64,000 nt of DNA from Mesonia phycicola (GCF_900141885.1 NZ_FQYY01000001.1:124001-188000); one strand, 5' to 3'. Counted from the stretch's first letter, positions 28,258-38,070 are shown. A program made the numbers and translations. The notes: generated by a model from the sequence alone, not told the origin.

Positions 28258-29268
28258 TTACCAGTTAATTACGGCGCTAGCCCAGGTAAACCCACTACCA
28301 AATGCAGCAAGCACTATTTTATCTCCATCTTTAATTTTACCCTGCTCCCAAGCTTCGGTTAAAGCAATTGGTATAGATGCAGCAGTGGTGTTTCCGTATT
28401 TCTGAATGTTATTAAATACCTGCTCATCTTTCAATTTAAATTTTTGTTGAATAAATTGAGAGATTCTTAAGTTAGCTTGATGTGGTATTAACATATCGAT
28501 ATCTGCTACCTCTAATCCGTTTTCTTGTAATCCTTCTATTATTACTTCAGAAAAACGTTTAACAGCATTTTTAAACACGTATTGCCCGTTCATATAAGGA
28601 AAATAAGGAATATCTTCTTGCGGGTTTTCTTCTATTAACTCTGGTACCCAATGCATAGTACTTGGGCCTTTTAAGGCAAGTTCTAAAGCATGCTTCCCTT
28701 CTGAATGTAAATGAGTAGAAAGTATACCTTGCCCATTATGGTTACTTCTTGTTAAAACAGCTGCTCCCGCTCCGTCTCCAAAAATCACCGAAACGCCACG
28801 ACCTCGCGTTGTCATATCTAAACCACCAGAATGGTTTTCACTCCCAATTAACAACACGTTTTTATACATTCCGGTTTTTATAAATTGATCGGCTACAGAA
28901 AGACCATAAATAAAACCACTACATTGATTTCTTACATCTAATGCAGGACAAGTTTTAATATCTAACATTTCTTGTACTTGCACCCCACAACCAGGAAAAT
29001 AATAATCTGGACTTAAGGTAGCAAAAACAATTAAGTCAATATCATCTTTATCTATATTAGCACGTTCTAAAGCAATTTTAGCAGCTTTTACACCCATTAT
29101 TGCTGTAGAGTTACCGTCACCTTCTTTTATATGTCTTCTTTCTTTAATTCCGGTACGCTCAGTAATCCATTCATCATTGGTATCCATCAACTTAGATAGA
29201 TCTTCATTGGTTACCACATTTTCAGGAACATAATACCCTAGACCGGCAATTTTTGATTGATATAACAT
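28258..29268 (-). CDS. fabH: 3-oxoacyl-ACP synthase III (FabH family)
   Basis: 336 residues. Catalytic triad regions are present: Cys in LDVRNQCSGFIYGLS, His in LIPHQANLRI, Asn in KYGNTTAASIP. The N-terminus AGLGYYVPENVVTNEDL and GVSVIFGDGAGAAVL also match. FabH starts fatty-acid synthesis by joining an acyl-CoA to malonyl-ACP. The gene stands alone, away from rpmF-plsX, so it may be a second KAS III with another primer preference; this is inference. Confidence 0.93.
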   Translation of the reverse strand: MLYQSKIAGLGYYVPENVVTNEDLSKLMDTNDEWITERTGIKERRHIKEGDGNSTAIMGVKAAKIALERANIDKDDIDLIVFATLSPDYYFPGCGVQVQEMLDIKTCPALDVRNQCSGFIYGLSVADQFIKTGMYKNVLLIGSENHSGGLDMTTRGRGVSVIFGDGAGAAVLTRSNHNGQGILSTHLHSEGKHALELALKGPSTMHWVPELIEENPQEDIPYFPYMNGQYVFKNAVKRFSEVIIEGLQENGLEVADIDMLIPHQANLRISQFIQQKFKLKDEQVFNNIQKYGNTTAASIPIALTEAWEQGKIKDGDKIVLAAFGSGFTWASAVINW

Positions 29269-29445
29269 TTGTATATTTTTTAATTTTTCGACGCAAAAAT
29301 AGAAGAATCTTTAAATTCAACCGCAGCAATATACATATTATTAAAATTGAAAGGAAAAATAGCCTTTAGTTATTGTATGCGCGCACAGGAATTAGCAAAG
29401 TTTTCAAATTTAAACTTTTGATAAGTAACTAGGTTTACTTCATAG

Positions 29446-29477
29446 GATGAGATTCTGGATCAAGTCCAGAATGACGG
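29446..29477. repeat. dispersed palindromic intergenic repeat copy
   Basis: GATGAGA, stem TTCTGGA, loop TCAAG, stem TCCAGAA, then TGACGG. Same layout as the copies near 10250 and 62200, but with other stem bases. Confidence 0.75.
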
Positions 29478-29495
29478 AATTTTAGTCAATGAGTC

Positions 29496-29549
29496 ACTTC
29501 GAATGATTTTATTGGAGCGATAGCGGAAAATAAAATTGTATCGAGAAGT
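29496..29549. repeat. imperfect inverted repeat of a second type
   Basis: ACTTC ... GATTTTATT on the left pairs imperfectly with AATAAAATT ... GAGAAGT on the right around a GC-richer centre. It lies directly behind the first repeat. Only one copy is in the window. Confidence 0.45.
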
Positions 29550-29611
29550 AAGGCGTAGTAATCTATAATCAATATTGAATATTTATTGTTTACTTCTACT
29601 TCAACTTAAAT

Positions 29612-29649
29612 AAAAAAAGCAGGTTTTGTTGCTAAAACCTGCTTTTTTC
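29612..29649 (-). terminator. terminator of the ABC1/UbiB-like gene
   Basis: 10-bp stem AGCAGGTTTT / AAAACCTGCT with flanking A- and T-runs, 20 nt behind the stop codon. Confidence 0.9.
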
Positions 29650-29669
29650 AATCAAATGATGAACGTTAT

Positions 29670-30980
29670 TTAATCTATATACTGCTTAAAATTATTAATC
29701 TTGACTTCTGCTTTTAGATCGTGAAGGAGATTATATAATCCGAAGAATGTTCTGTTAATATAGAGGAAATGCTTACTTCCGCGGTTTCCATTCATTTTTC
29801 TAAGCTCGGTGTCTTTACTATACTTTTCACTTAGCTCAGTAATTTTATTCCAAAAACTTTCGTCTGAAAAATCGAAAGTTTCTCCGTGAAACGGACTCGT
29901 AAACAAGCTTAACATCTCGTAGAAAAGATTAGAGAAATAATTAATTTCTTTCTCTGTATCGTCTGGCCTAAGAATTTCTAATTCAGAAAGTTTAGCTAAA
30001 AAGAATTTTCGGTTGTTAATATTCTCTGGTACTGCCAATTCAAAATAAGGTACATAAAACTCTTCTGGTACTTTTTTAATGCAACCAAAATCTATAGCTA
30101 TTAAATTTCTGTTTTCATCAATCAGAAAATTACCTGGGTGCGGATCGGCGTGTACTGCTTTTAACTCGTGCATTTGGTACATATAAAAATCCCATAATGC
30201 TTGGCCAAGTTTATCGCCTTCTTCTTTGGTAAAATCTTTACCCACAAACTCACTTAAATGTTCACCTTGCATCCAATCCATCGTGATAATACGCTCGCTT
30301 GATAGCTCTTCGTAATACTTTGGGAAACGTAGGTTTTCAATTTTTGCACACGCTTCAGAAATAAATTTACTTTGCTCGACTTCTAACTTATAGTCAGTTT
30401 CTTCAAGCAACTTCCCTTCTACTTCTTTAAAATATTTTTCTGAGTCTTGACCTTGAAGGTTAAACATTTTAGTAGCAACAGGTTTCACCATTGCTAAATC
30501 TGAACTAATGCTATCGGCCACACCTGGGTATTGTATTTTCACAGCAAGTTTTTTCCCATCTTTTGTAGCTTGGTGCACTTGGCCGATACTAGCAGCATTA
30601 ATTGAGTTTGATGTAAAACTATCATACAAATCTTCTGGATACGCGCCTTGATAGTTTTTAAATGTTTTTCTCACTAAAGGAGCAGAAAGTGGAGGTACAC
30701 TAAATTGTGCTAAACTAAATTTCTCTACATAGGCATTAGGCAATAAACTTTTTTCCATAGAAAGCATTTGTGCCACTTTAAGAGCGCTTCCTTTTAAGTT
30801 TTTAAGTCCGTCATAAATATCTTCAGCATTATCTCTGTCAAGTTCTTCACGAGTTAATTCTTTATTGAATGCTTTTTTACCATAATATTTAAGATAATTA
30901 CCTCCAATTTTAACTCCAGTTTTTACTAACTCTGAGGTACGACCAATTTTACCTGTGGGTATTTTATCTATTGTTTTCAT
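29670..30980 (-). CDS. ABC1/AarF (UbiB-like) atypical kinase
   Basis: 436 residues. ABC1 marks are the KGSALKVAQMLSME (KxGQ-like) helix, the Lys of KKLAVKIQYPGV, the catalytic loop HADPHPGNFLID and the metal motif AIDFGCIKK. Family members support quinone biosynthesis or lipid homeostasis through ATPase/kinase-like activity. It starts on the last base of the TetR stop (TAATG overlap), so translation is probably coupled. No quinone gene is near, so the target is open. Confidence 0.9.
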   Translation of the reverse strand: MKTIDKIPTGKIGRTSELVKTGVKIGGNYLKYYGKKAFNKELTREELDRDNAEDIYDGLKNLKGSALKVAQMLSMEKSLLPNAYVEKFSLAQFSVPPLSAPLVRKTFKNYQGAYPEDLYDSFTSNSINAASIGQVHQATKDGKKLAVKIQYPGVADSISSDLAMVKPVATKMFNLQGQDSEKYFKEVEGKLLEETDYKLEVEQSKFISEACAKIENLRFPKYYEELSSERIITMDWMQGEHLSEFVGKDFTKEEGDKLGQALWDFYMYQMHELKAVHADPHPGNFLIDENRNLIAIDFGCIKKVPEEFYVPYFELAVPENINNRKFFLAKLSELEILRPDDTEKEINYFSNLFYEMLSLFTSPFHGETFDFSDESFWNKITELSEKYSKDTELRKMNGNRGSKHFLYINRTFFGLYNLLHDLKAEVKINNFKQYID

Positions 30981-31660
30981 TACGACATTTTCTCTTTAAA
31001 TAAAAATTTTCCGAAATCAAGCACACGTTCCAGCGGTGTATTGTCAAAAACATCAAAAACAGTATTCACAGATTTTTCTATAGCTACGTCTGTTTTTTCA
31101 AATTGAGGGGAGTTATCATCCATCCAAAATTTTAGCAAAAATAAAGTTTGCAACCAAGCAGCTTCAGAGAAAATACGCTCATTACGTTGTAATAATTTCA
31201 GGTTTTTATCTTTATTATCAGCTGCAATTAAACCCTTGGTAAAAGAAATTATGTTTTTTCTTAGACCTTTTAGTTGACTTAAATTTTTCAACGGTTCTCG
31301 ATGCTCTTTTAACGTAAATAGTACATAACTTCTATTTGCCGTTAGCATTTCAAAAAAAGTAAAATAGAATGTGAGTAATTTTTCTCTGCTCTCAAACTGT
31401 TCTACTTCTGGAGATTTATGCATTAAATCAATGCTAGTTTGGTAAAAAGTATTCCAAATTTCTTGTTGTAAACCTTCAAAATTTCCGAAGAATTGATAAA
31501 ACTGCTCTTCAGTCATTTTGTTTTCTTTACAAAATTTATAAACCGTTTTTGGTGTAGTTTCATTTTCTAAAACATACTCCATATAAAGCGTAATTACGCG
31601 TTCTTTAGTTAACTTAATAGTAGATTTTTTTGTGGAGGTATTTTTCTTTGTAGTCGCCAT
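30980..31660 (-). CDS. TetR-like transcriptional regulator
   Basis: 226 residues. A Lys/Ser/Thr-rich N-terminal tail is followed by a TetR-type helix-turn-helix (TLYMEYVLENETTPKTVYKFCKENKMTEEQFYQFFGN, read in parts) and an all-helical C-terminal domain. It is coupled by a 1-nt overlap to the ABC1 kinase gene and probably controls this two-gene operon. A 9-bp inverted repeat in front of it (31689-31722) is a candidate operator. The HTH is weaker than in classical TetR proteins. Confidence 0.75.
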   Translation of the reverse strand: MATTKKNTSTKKSTIKLTKERVITLYMEYVLENETTPKTVYKFCKENKMTEEQFYQFFGNFEGLQQEIWNTFYQTSIDLMHKSPEVEQFESREKLLTFYFTFFEMLTANRSYVLFTLKEHREPLKNLSQLKGLRKNIISFTKGLIAADNKDKNLKLLQRNERIFSEAAWLQTLFLLKFWMDDNSPQFEKTDVAIEKSVNTVFDVFDNTPLERVLDFGKFLFKEKMS

Positions 31661-31676
31661 AATTCATTTCTTTCTT

Positions 31677-31722
31677 CAAATTTACAACTTTGTTTAATTT
31701 ATTTAATAAAAACTTAAACAAA
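31677..31722 (-). promoter_or_regulatory. candidate promoter and operator of the TetR-ABC1 operon
   Basis: On the minus strand TAAATTTG (31684-31677) fits the -7 box, 17 nt before the start. Upstream lies a perfect inverted repeat, TTTGTTTAA (31689-31697) and TTAAACAAA (31714-31722), with a 16-nt spacer across the -33 zone. This is a fitting place for self-repression. Confidence 0.45.
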
Positions 31723-32021
31723 ATATTTGTTAAATAATTTCAAGAAATTAATTGCAACTTTTATACCTATTAGAACATTTAAGTAACTGAAATTCAAAAC
31801 TTATTATATCTATTTAAAACCCAAACCCTGTAATCAAGCGTTATTCTGAAATTAATACAAAACCGATAAAAAGTGAAAACAAAAATTTTGCTTCTACCAT
31901 TTTTAGTAAAGTTTACGATGAAAATGTTTTTAAAGAGGTTTTATTCATTATTAAACTCTCTTTAATTAAAAACACCACTTTCATTATTACATAATTAATA
32001 ATGACACATTTTTTTAATTCG
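31723..32021. other. AT-rich intergenic DNA between the TetR gene and htpG
   Basis: About 300 nt between divergent genes. I see no ORF, repeat or RNA structure in it beyond the flanking regulatory sites. Confidence 0.5.
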
Positions 32022-32061
32022 CTGTCAGTTTGTCATTTTGTTTGTAATGGTATTTTTTTTG
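32022..32061 (+). promoter_or_regulatory. candidate heat-shock operator and promoter of htpG
   Basis: CTGTCAGTTTGTCAT (32022-32036), then GGTAT at 32049 and TTTTG ending at 32061, 41 nt before the htpG ATG. The layout matches the clpB upstream region nearly base for base in spacing. Confidence 0.6.
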
Positions 32062-32101
32062 ACTTCTAGAAAGCCTAAACACTAAAATAAAATATATAGA
32101 T

Positions 32102-33985
32102 ATGGCAACAGGAAAAATTAATGTTTCGGTAGAAAATATTTTCCCGCTCATTAAGAAGTTTCTTTATAGCGATCATGAAATTTTCTTAAGAGAGTTAATT
32201 TCTAACGCTACAGATGCAACTTTAAAATTAAAACACCTTACTAGCATTGGAGAAACTGATGTAGAATATGGCAAACCTGTAATAGAGGTTAAAGTTGATA
32301 AAGAAAACCAAACACTTCATATTATAGACCAAGGAATTGGGATGACTAAAGATGAGGTAGAAAAATATATCAACCAAGTGGCTTTTTCTGGAGCTGAAGA
32401 GTTTTTAGAAAAATACAAAGATTCTGCAAAAGATAGCGGAATTATTGGACACTTTGGTCTTGGGTTTTACTCTGCCTTTATGGTTGCTAATAAAGTAGAA
32501 ATTATTACCAAATCTTATAAAGATGAGCCTGCAGCACATTGGACTTGTGAAGGTACTACAGATTTTTCTTTAGAGCCATCAGACAAAACAGAAAGAGGTA
32601 GTGAAATTATTCTTCATATAAACGATGATGAAAAAGAGTTTTTAGAAGAAAATAAAATCTCAGAACTACTTATCAAGTATAACAAATTTATGCCTGTACC
32701 AATTAAGTTTGGTACTAAAGAAAAAACTTTACCTAAAGCTGAAGATGCCCCAGAAGAGGAAGAGGCTAAAAAAGTAACGGTAGATAACATTATTAATAAC
32801 CCAGAGCCAGCTTGGACAAAGCAACCTACAGATTTAGAAGAAGCAGACTACAATAGCTTTTACCGTGAGTTGTACCCAATGCAATTTGAAGAGCCTTTAT
32901 TCCACATTCATTTAAATGTAGATTATCCGTTTAACTTAACCGGGATTTTATACTTCCCAAAGTTAAACAACGATATGGCAATGCAGAAAGATAAAATTCA
33001 GCTTTACCAAAACCAGGTTTTTGTAACCGATAATGTAGAAGGTATTGTTCCAGAATTTTTAACAATGCTAAAAGGGGTAATCGATTCACCAGATATTCCG
33101 TTAAACGTTTCTCGTTCTTACCTACAAGCCGATGGTGCGGTGAAGAAAATTTCTAGCTACATCACGCGTAAAGTTGCAGATAAATTAAAATCTCTTTTCA
33201 ATAACAATAGAGAAGATTTCGAAAAGAAATGGGACGATATTAAAGTAGTTATTGAATACGGAATGCTTACCGAAGATAAATTCTTTGAAAAAGCTCAGAA
33301 ATTCACACTTTACCCAACCGTAGATGGAGAATATTTCACTTACGAAGAATTAGAAGAAAAAATTAAAGACAGCCAAACCGATAAAGATGGTAAAATGGTG
33401 ATTCTTTATGCTTCTAATAAAGATGAGCAACACAGTTATATTTCTGCTGCAAAAGACAAAGGTTACCAAGTATTATTATTAGATACGCCAATTGTTCCGC
33501 ATTTAATCCAGAAATTAGAAACTTCTAAAGAAAATATCTCGTTTGTTCGTGTAGACAGTGATCACATTGATAACTTGATTAAGAAAGATGAAAATAAAAC
33601 TTCTAAACTTTCTGAAGAAGAGCAAGAAAAACTAAAAGCAGATTTCGAAAAAGTTGTACCAAAAGAAAAGTACACCATACAATTAGAAGCTATGGACAGT
33701 ACTGCGGCTCCGCTAATTATAACCCAACCAGAGTTTATGCGTCGTATGAAAGAGATGCAACAAAGCGGCGGTGGCGGTATGTTTGGAATGGGGAATATGC
33801 CAGAAATGTACAACCTTGTAGTTAACACTAATAACGATTTAATTTCTAGTCTAGTTGGCAAAGAAGAAGCAGAACAAGAACGTATAATTAAACAATCTTT
33901 AGATCTTGCACGTTTATCTCAAAACTTATTAAAAGGTGAAGAGTTAACTAACTTTGTTAAACGTAGTTTCGAGATGATTAAGTAA
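32102..33985 (+). CDS. htpG: Hsp90-family chaperone HtpG
   Basis: 627 residues, full length. The GHKL ATPase domain has LRELISNATDAT (the metal Asn), IIDQGIGMT, IGHFGLGFYSAFMVA; middle-domain marks include PLFHIHLNVDYPFNLTGILYFP and LNVSRSYLQAD with the catalytic Arg. The C-terminal dimer domain follows. It assists folding under stress. A candidate heat-shock element lies upstream and a strong terminator behind. Confidence 0.98.
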   Translation: MATGKINVSVENIFPLIKKFLYSDHEIFLRELISNATDATLKLKHLTSIGETDVEYGKPVIEVKVDKENQTLHIIDQGIGMTKDEVEKYINQVAFSGAEEFLEKYKDSAKDSGIIGHFGLGFYSAFMVANKVEIITKSYKDEPAAHWTCEGTTDFSLEPSDKTERGSEIILHINDDEKEFLEENKISELLIKYNKFMPVPIKFGTKEKTLPKAEDAPEEEEAKKVTVDNIINNPEPAWTKQPTDLEEADYNSFYRELYPMQFEEPLFHIHLNVDYPFNLTGILYFPKLNNDMAMQKDKIQLYQNQVFVTDNVEGIVPEFLTMLKGVIDSPDIPLNVSRSYLQADGAVKKISSYITRKVADKLKSLFNNNREDFEKKWDDIKVVIEYGMLTEDKFFEKAQKFTLYPTVDGEYFTYEELEEKIKDSQTDKDGKMVILYASNKDEQHSYISAAKDKGYQVLLLDTPIVPHLIQKLETSKENISFVRVDSDHIDNLIKKDENKTSKLSEEEQEKLKADFEKVVPKEKYTIQLEAMDSTAAPLIITQPEFMRRMKEMQQSGGGGMFGMGNMPEMYNLVVNTNNDLISSLVGKEEAEQERIIKQSLDLARLSQNLLKGEELTNFVKRSFEMIK

Positions 33986-34008
33986 GATTTTTCAATCTCA
34001 ATATTATA

Positions 34009-34041
34009 AAAACCACCTTAGCTTATTAAGGTGGTTTTTTT
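34009..34041 (+). terminator. htpG terminator
   Basis: Stem AACCACCTTA / TAAGGTGGTT, short loop, then seven T; 24 nt behind the htpG stop. Confidence 0.92.
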
Positions 34042-34065
34042 ATATTTGTGTAAACCTATAAACGT

Positions 34066-34557
34066 ATGCAACAATTTACTGCAACTTATAAAGATGGATG
34101 TTTTTTATTTACAAACAACTATTCTGAAGAAATAGGAACGTTGAATATTACAAATAATAGTAAAGTTATTTTTTATAACGGTAACGAAAACATTCAATTC
34201 AACATTAGTAAAAACATGATTGAAGTTTTTAAAAATGAAAAAAAAATAGATAATCTTGAAAAAACTAATTCTTTCAAGAATTTAAAATCAACAATTTCTG
34301 AAGTAAAAATAAAAGGCATTTCTAGTTGGAAAGGCGGAACGCAATTAATTGATAATAAAGATAGAACACTTGCTACACTAAATAACCAAAGTGCTTTATT
34401 TGATAACGGTGTTTATAAATTTGAAACTTTTTTTACTATTGAACCTTACCAACTTGCACTTATGCTTTACTTACACTTGAAAGGTTCTAAAATAAAAACG
34501 ACTATGGTAATCGCAGTTACTTTTGTATTTGCAACCTTATATAATATTTTTAAATAA
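34066..34557 (+). CDS. hypothetical protein with C-terminal membrane segment
   Basis: 163 residues, no family recognised. The body is beta-rich (MQQFTATYKDGCFLFTNNYS, then alternating strands) and the last 20 residues (TTMVIAVTFVFATLYNIFK) form one hydrophobic segment, which suggests a tail-anchored membrane protein. It sits right after the htpG terminator and ends 19 nt before the next lipoprotein gene, so these two may be co-transcribed. Confidence 0.7.
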   Translation: MQQFTATYKDGCFLFTNNYSEEIGTLNITNNSKVIFYNGNENIQFNISKNMIEVFKNEKKIDNLEKTNSFKNLKSTISEVKIKGISSWKGGTQLIDNKDRTLATLNNQSALFDNGVYKFETFFTIEPYQLALMLYLHLKGSKIKTTMVIAVTFVFATLYNIFK

Positions 34558-34576
34558 TTCCACTAAAAACAAAAAC

Positions 34577-35422
34577 ATGAAAAACATTTACCTTTTCTTA
34601 TTTACAGCAATCCTATTTGTTAGTTGTAAAAACGACCCTAAAACAACTACAGAAGACGAAAATATAAATGAGCCTGTAGCAGTAGAAGAAACCTCTACAG
34701 AGGCAGAAAAAACTCCTGCAAGACAATTAGCAGAAAGTATTTCTACCACACACCATCAAGAAGACTTTTTTAAAAATGAAGCAGTAGCCTTTGATATCAC
34801 TGTGAGATTTGGCGGACAAGAAAGATTAAAAGGTAAAGTAACAATGCTTACCAATTCAACAAAAATAAAAATTGAAAAGCAAGACAGTACTACGATTGTT
34901 TACGATGGGAACGGTGTATTTTTATACCCAGAAGAAAAAAACTATAGTGGCGCTAGATTTGATATATTTACATGGCCATACTTCTTTGCTATGCCTTTTA
35001 AGTTAACAGATAACGGTACAAAATGGCAAGAAAAACAAGAAAGAAACTTAGGAAGCATAGATAGCACAGAATATAATTCTGCAAAACTAACATTTGAAGG
35101 TAATATTGGGGATGCTCCAGACGATTGGTACGTAATTTATGCTAGCAAACAAACTAACCTTTTAAAAGCAGCTGCATACATAGTTACTTTTGGCAAAGAT
35201 GTTGAAAAAGCAGAAGAAAACCCACACGCAATTGTTTACAACCAATACTTCACGGTTAAAGATGTACCTGTAGCAAAATACTGGAACTTTTATAATTGGA
35301 GTGAAGAGAAAGGAGTTTATGGTGAACCAATTGGAGATACAGAGATATCTAACCTAAAATACCTATCTGCTAGCGAGGTTAATTTTGAGGTTCCTGAAAA
35401 CGCAGTAGAAGTAAAGAAATAA
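34577..35422 (+). CDS. lipoprotein, DUF6503-like
   Basis: About 281 residues. I choose the ATG at 34577, since it opens a lipoprotein signal (MKNIYLFLFTAILFVSC, lipobox LFVSC) and the longer frame starts inside the upstream gene. The mature part begins with a Thr/Glu-rich linker and continues with a beta-rich domain (AFDITVRFGGQERLKGKVTM, DAPDDWYVIYASKQ). It resembles Bacteroidota DUF6503 lipoproteins, which I recall being labelled Hsp90-related in some annotations because of gene neighbourhood; the sequence shows no chaperone domain. Function unknown. Confidence 0.75.
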   Translation: MKNIYLFLFTAILFVSCKNDPKTTTEDENINEPVAVEETSTEAEKTPARQLAESISTTHHQEDFFKNEAVAFDITVRFGGQERLKGKVTMLTNSTKIKIEKQDSTTIVYDGNGVFLYPEEKNYSGARFDIFTWPYFFAMPFKLTDNGTKWQEKQERNLGSIDSTEYNSAKLTFEGNIGDAPDDWYVIYASKQTNLLKAAAYIVTFGKDVEKAEENPHAIVYNQYFTVKDVPVAKYWNFYNWSEEKGVYGEPIGDTEISNLKYLSASEVNFEVPENAVEVKK

Positions 35423-35447
35423 TTTAATTTAAACCCTGTAAACGCTA

Positions 35448-35477
35448 TTGTAAAGATTAATTATACTTCTATCTTTG
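35448..35477 (+). promoter_or_regulatory. promoter of the thrS-infC-rpmI-rplT operon
   Basis: TTG at 35448-35450, exactly 19 nt, then TATCTTTG at 35470-35477: a full match to the Bacteroidota -33/-7 promoter. The thrS ATG follows 18 nt later. Confidence 0.75.
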
Positions 35478-35495
35478 TAGCTTTAAAATTAAATC

Positions 35496-37442
35496 ATGAT
35501 CAAAATAACTTTGCCAGACGGCAGTATTAAAGAATTTGAAAGCGGAACCACAGTGTTGGATGTCGCTAAAAGCATTAGTGAAGGTTTAGCAAGAAATGTA
35601 ATTTCTGCAAAATTTAACGGTACCACCGTTGAAACAAAAACCGCATTAACCACAGATGGTTCTTTAGTATTGTTTACGTGGAGAGATGACGAAGGTAAAA
35701 AAGCCTTTTGGCACAGTTCTTCTCACGTGTTAGCACAAGCTATTCAAGAGCTTTACCCTGGTTCTAAATTAACCATAGGTCCTGCTATTGATAAAGGGTT
35801 TTATTATGACGTAGATTTTGGTGAGCATAAAATTTCTGAAAACGACTTCAAGAAAATTGAAGATAAAATGTTAGAAATTGCTCGTGGTAAACACGATTTC
35901 ACAATGAGATCTGTTTCTAAACAAGATGCATTAGATTTTTACAAAAATGAAAATAATCCATTCAAGGTAGAATTAATTGAAAATCTTGAAGATGGAGATA
36001 TTACTTTTTGTGATCACGATAGCTTTACAGATTTATGCCGTGGAGGGCACATCCCTAATACAGGCATAATAAAAGCTGTTAAATTAATGAACATTGCTGG
36101 AGCTTATTGGCGCGGTAACGAAAATAACCCACAATTAACTCGTGTTTACGGCATTACTTTCCCAAAACAAAAAGAATTAAAAGAATATTTAGAACTTTTA
36201 GAAGAAGCTAAAAAACGTGATCACCGTAAATTAGGTAAAGAATTACAGCTTTTTACTTTTTCACAAAGAGTTGGTCAAGGTTTACCCCTTTGGTTACCAA
36301 AAGGAGCTGCTTTACGTGAAAGATTAGAAAACTTTTTAAAGAAAGCTCAGAAAAAAGCAGGTTACGAAATGGTGGTTTCACCACATATTGGGCAAAAAGA
36401 ACTATACGAAACTTCAGGGCATTATGCTAAATATGGAGAAGATAGCTTTCAGCCTATTACCACTCCAAATGAAGGAGAAGAGTTTTTATTAAAACCTATG
36501 AATTGCCCTCACCATTGTGAGATTTACAATGCAACTTCTTGGAGTTACAGAGATTTACCAAAACGTTTTGCAGAGTTTGGTACCGTTTATAGATACGAAC
36601 AAAGTGGAGAATTGCATGGTTTAACTCGTGTAAGAGGTTTCACTCAAGATGATGCGCATATTTTCTGTACTCCAGATCAATTAGATGAAGAATTTAAAAA
36701 AGTAATAGATTTAGTACTTTATGTTTTTGGCTCTTTAGGTTTTGAAAACTTTACAGCTCAAGTTTCTTTAAGAGACCCTGAGAATAAAGAAAAATATATT
36801 GGAGAAGATGAAAATTGGATAAAAGCAGAAAATGCTATTATCAATGCAGCCAAAGAAAAAGGTCTAAACTATGTCATAGAGACAGGTGAAGCTGCCTTTT
36901 ATGGTCCAAAATTAGACTTTATGGTAAAAGATGCATTAGGCAGAAGCTGGCAACTTGGTACCATACAAGTAGATTACAATTTACCAGAGCGATTTGACCT
37001 AACTTATAAAGGTAGTGACAATAACTTACACAGACCGGTAATGATTCACCGTGCTCCTTTTGGTAGTATGGAGCGTTTTATTGCCATTTTATTAGAACAC
37101 ACTGGAGGTAATTTTCCACTATGGCTTATGCCAGAGCAGGCTATTATCCTGTCTTTGAGTGAGAAATATGAAAATTATTCTAAAAAAGTTTTAAATTTGT
37201 TAGAAAATCACGAAATTCGCGGCCTTGCTGATAACCGTAGCGAGACCATGGGTAAGAAAATTCGTGAAGCAGAAATGAATAAATTGCCATATATGCTTAT
37301 TATTGGTGAACAAGAAGAGCAAGACGGCACGGTTTCTGTACGTAAACACGGTGGAGAAGACTTAGGAGCAATGAAAGTTGAGCAATTTGCAGAACTTATC
37401 AAAGCAGAAATAGGTACTTCTCTAAAATCATTTGAAGTTTAA
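35496..37442 (+). CDS. thrS: threonyl-tRNA synthetase
   Basis: 648 residues, full length. TGS domain at the N-terminus ([23 protein letters not shown]), the editing domain with HxxxH ([11 protein letters not shown]) and CRGGHI, the class II core with the Cys/His zinc ligands [10 protein letters not shown] and [18 protein letters not shown], and the anticodon-binding domain. It charges tRNA-Thr. It heads the operon thrS-infC-rpmI-rplT, the same order as in many bacteria. Confidence 0.99.
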   Translation: MIKITLPDGSIKEFESGTTVLDVAKSISEGLARNVISAKFNGTTVETKTALTTDGSLVLFTWRDDEGKKAFWHSSSHVLAQAIQELYPGSKLTIGPAIDKGFYYDVDFGEHKISENDFKKIEDKMLEIARGKHDFTMRSVSKQDALDFYKNENNPFKVELIENLEDGDITFCDHDSFTDLCRGGHIPNTGIIKAVKLMNIAGAYWRGNENNPQLTRVYGITFPKQKELKEYLELLEEAKKRDHRKLGKELQLFTFSQRVGQGLPLWLPKGAALRERLENFLKKAQKKAGYEMVVSPHIGQKELYETSGHYAKYGEDSFQPITTPNEGEEFLLKPMNCPHHCEIYNATSWSYRDLPKRFAEFGTVYRYEQSGELHGLTRVRGFTQDDAHIFCTPDQLDEEFKKVIDLVLYVFGSLGFENFTAQVSLRDPENKEKYIGEDENWIKAENAIINAAKEKGLNYVIETGEAAFYGPKLDFMVKDALGRSWQLGTIQVDYNLPERFDLTYKGSDNNLHRPVMIHRAPFGSMERFIAILLEHTGGNFPLWLMPEQAIILSLSEKYENYSKKVLNLLENHEIRGLADNRSETMGKKIREAEMNKLPYMLIIGEQEEQDGTVSVRKHGGEDLGAMKVEQFAELIKAEIGTSLKSFEV

Positions 37443-37459
37443 TTTAAAATTATATAGTC

Positions 37460-38017
37460 ATAGCAATACGTAGAAAAAAATCAAGAAGTCCGTTAAGACA
37501 AATTAAGGAAGATCCGCATAGAATTAACGATAAAATTCGCGCGAAAGAAGTTCGTTTAGTAGGTGATAACGTAGAAATGGATGTTTACCCTATTAGAAAA
37601 GCTTTAGCAATCGCAGAAGAACTTGGTTTAGATTTGGTTGAAATATCTCCAAATGCTAATCCGCCTGTTGCAAAAGTAATGGAATATAAAAAATTCCTTT
37701 ATGAGCAAAAGAAAAGAGAAAAAGCCATTAAAGCAAAGGCTACTAAGGTAGTGATTAAAGAGATTCGTTTTGGTCCTAACACAGATGATCACGATTACGA
37801 ATTTAAAAAGAATCACGCTCAAAAGTTCTTAGAAGAAGGTGCTAAATTAAAAGCTTACGTTTTCTTTAAAGGCCGTTCTATTGTTTTTAAAGACAAAGGA
37901 GAGATTTTACTACTTCGTCTAGCTCAAGATTTAGAAGAGTTTGGTAAAGTAGAACAAATGCCAAAATTAGAAGGTAAACGTATGACTATGTTTATGGCTC
38001 CTAAAAAGACAAAATAA
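37460..38017 (+). CDS. infC: translation initiation factor IF-3, started at AUA
   Basis: 185 residues when read from ATA at 37460. The first in-frame ATG (37577) would cut off about 39 conserved residues. From the ATA the protein reads (M)[13 protein letters not shown] and then [20 protein letters not shown], the standard N-domain of IF-3 in this group. A TAA in frame at 37445 and no ATG, GTG or TTG in between leave only ATA codons (37454 or 37460) upstream. Non-AUG infC starts are known to let IF-3 control its own synthesis. The start is 17 nt behind thrS. Confidence 0.93.
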   Translation: MAIRRKKSRSPLRQIKEDPHRINDKIRAKEVRLVGDNVEMDVYPIRKALAIAEELGLDLVEISPNANPPVAKVMEYKKFLYEQKKREKAIKAKATKVVIKEIRFGPNTDDHDYEFKKNHAQKFLEEGAKLKAYVFFKGRSIVFKDKGEILLLRLAQDLEEFGKVEQMPKLEGKRMTMFMAPKKTK

Positions 38018-38070
38018 CAGAATTTCTGTTTACAATAATATAAGTAGAGATAATTAAAATAAGGACAACA

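Larger units (their letters stand above)
29269..29669. other. 401-nt intergenic region with repeats and a terminator
   Basis: It holds the dispersed hairpin repeat (29446-29477), a second imperfect inverted repeat (29496-29549) and the terminator of the ABC1 gene (29612-29649). No credible ORF was seen. Confidence 0.6.

Noticed and set aside
34577-35422. Hsp90-type chaperone function for the lipoprotein behind htpG
   Set aside because: It has a lipobox and a beta-rich domain only; no ATPase motif is present.
37577-38017. infC starting at the first ATG
   Set aside because: It would remove about 39 conserved N-terminal residues of IF-3; the coding pattern continues upstream to the ATA at 37460.
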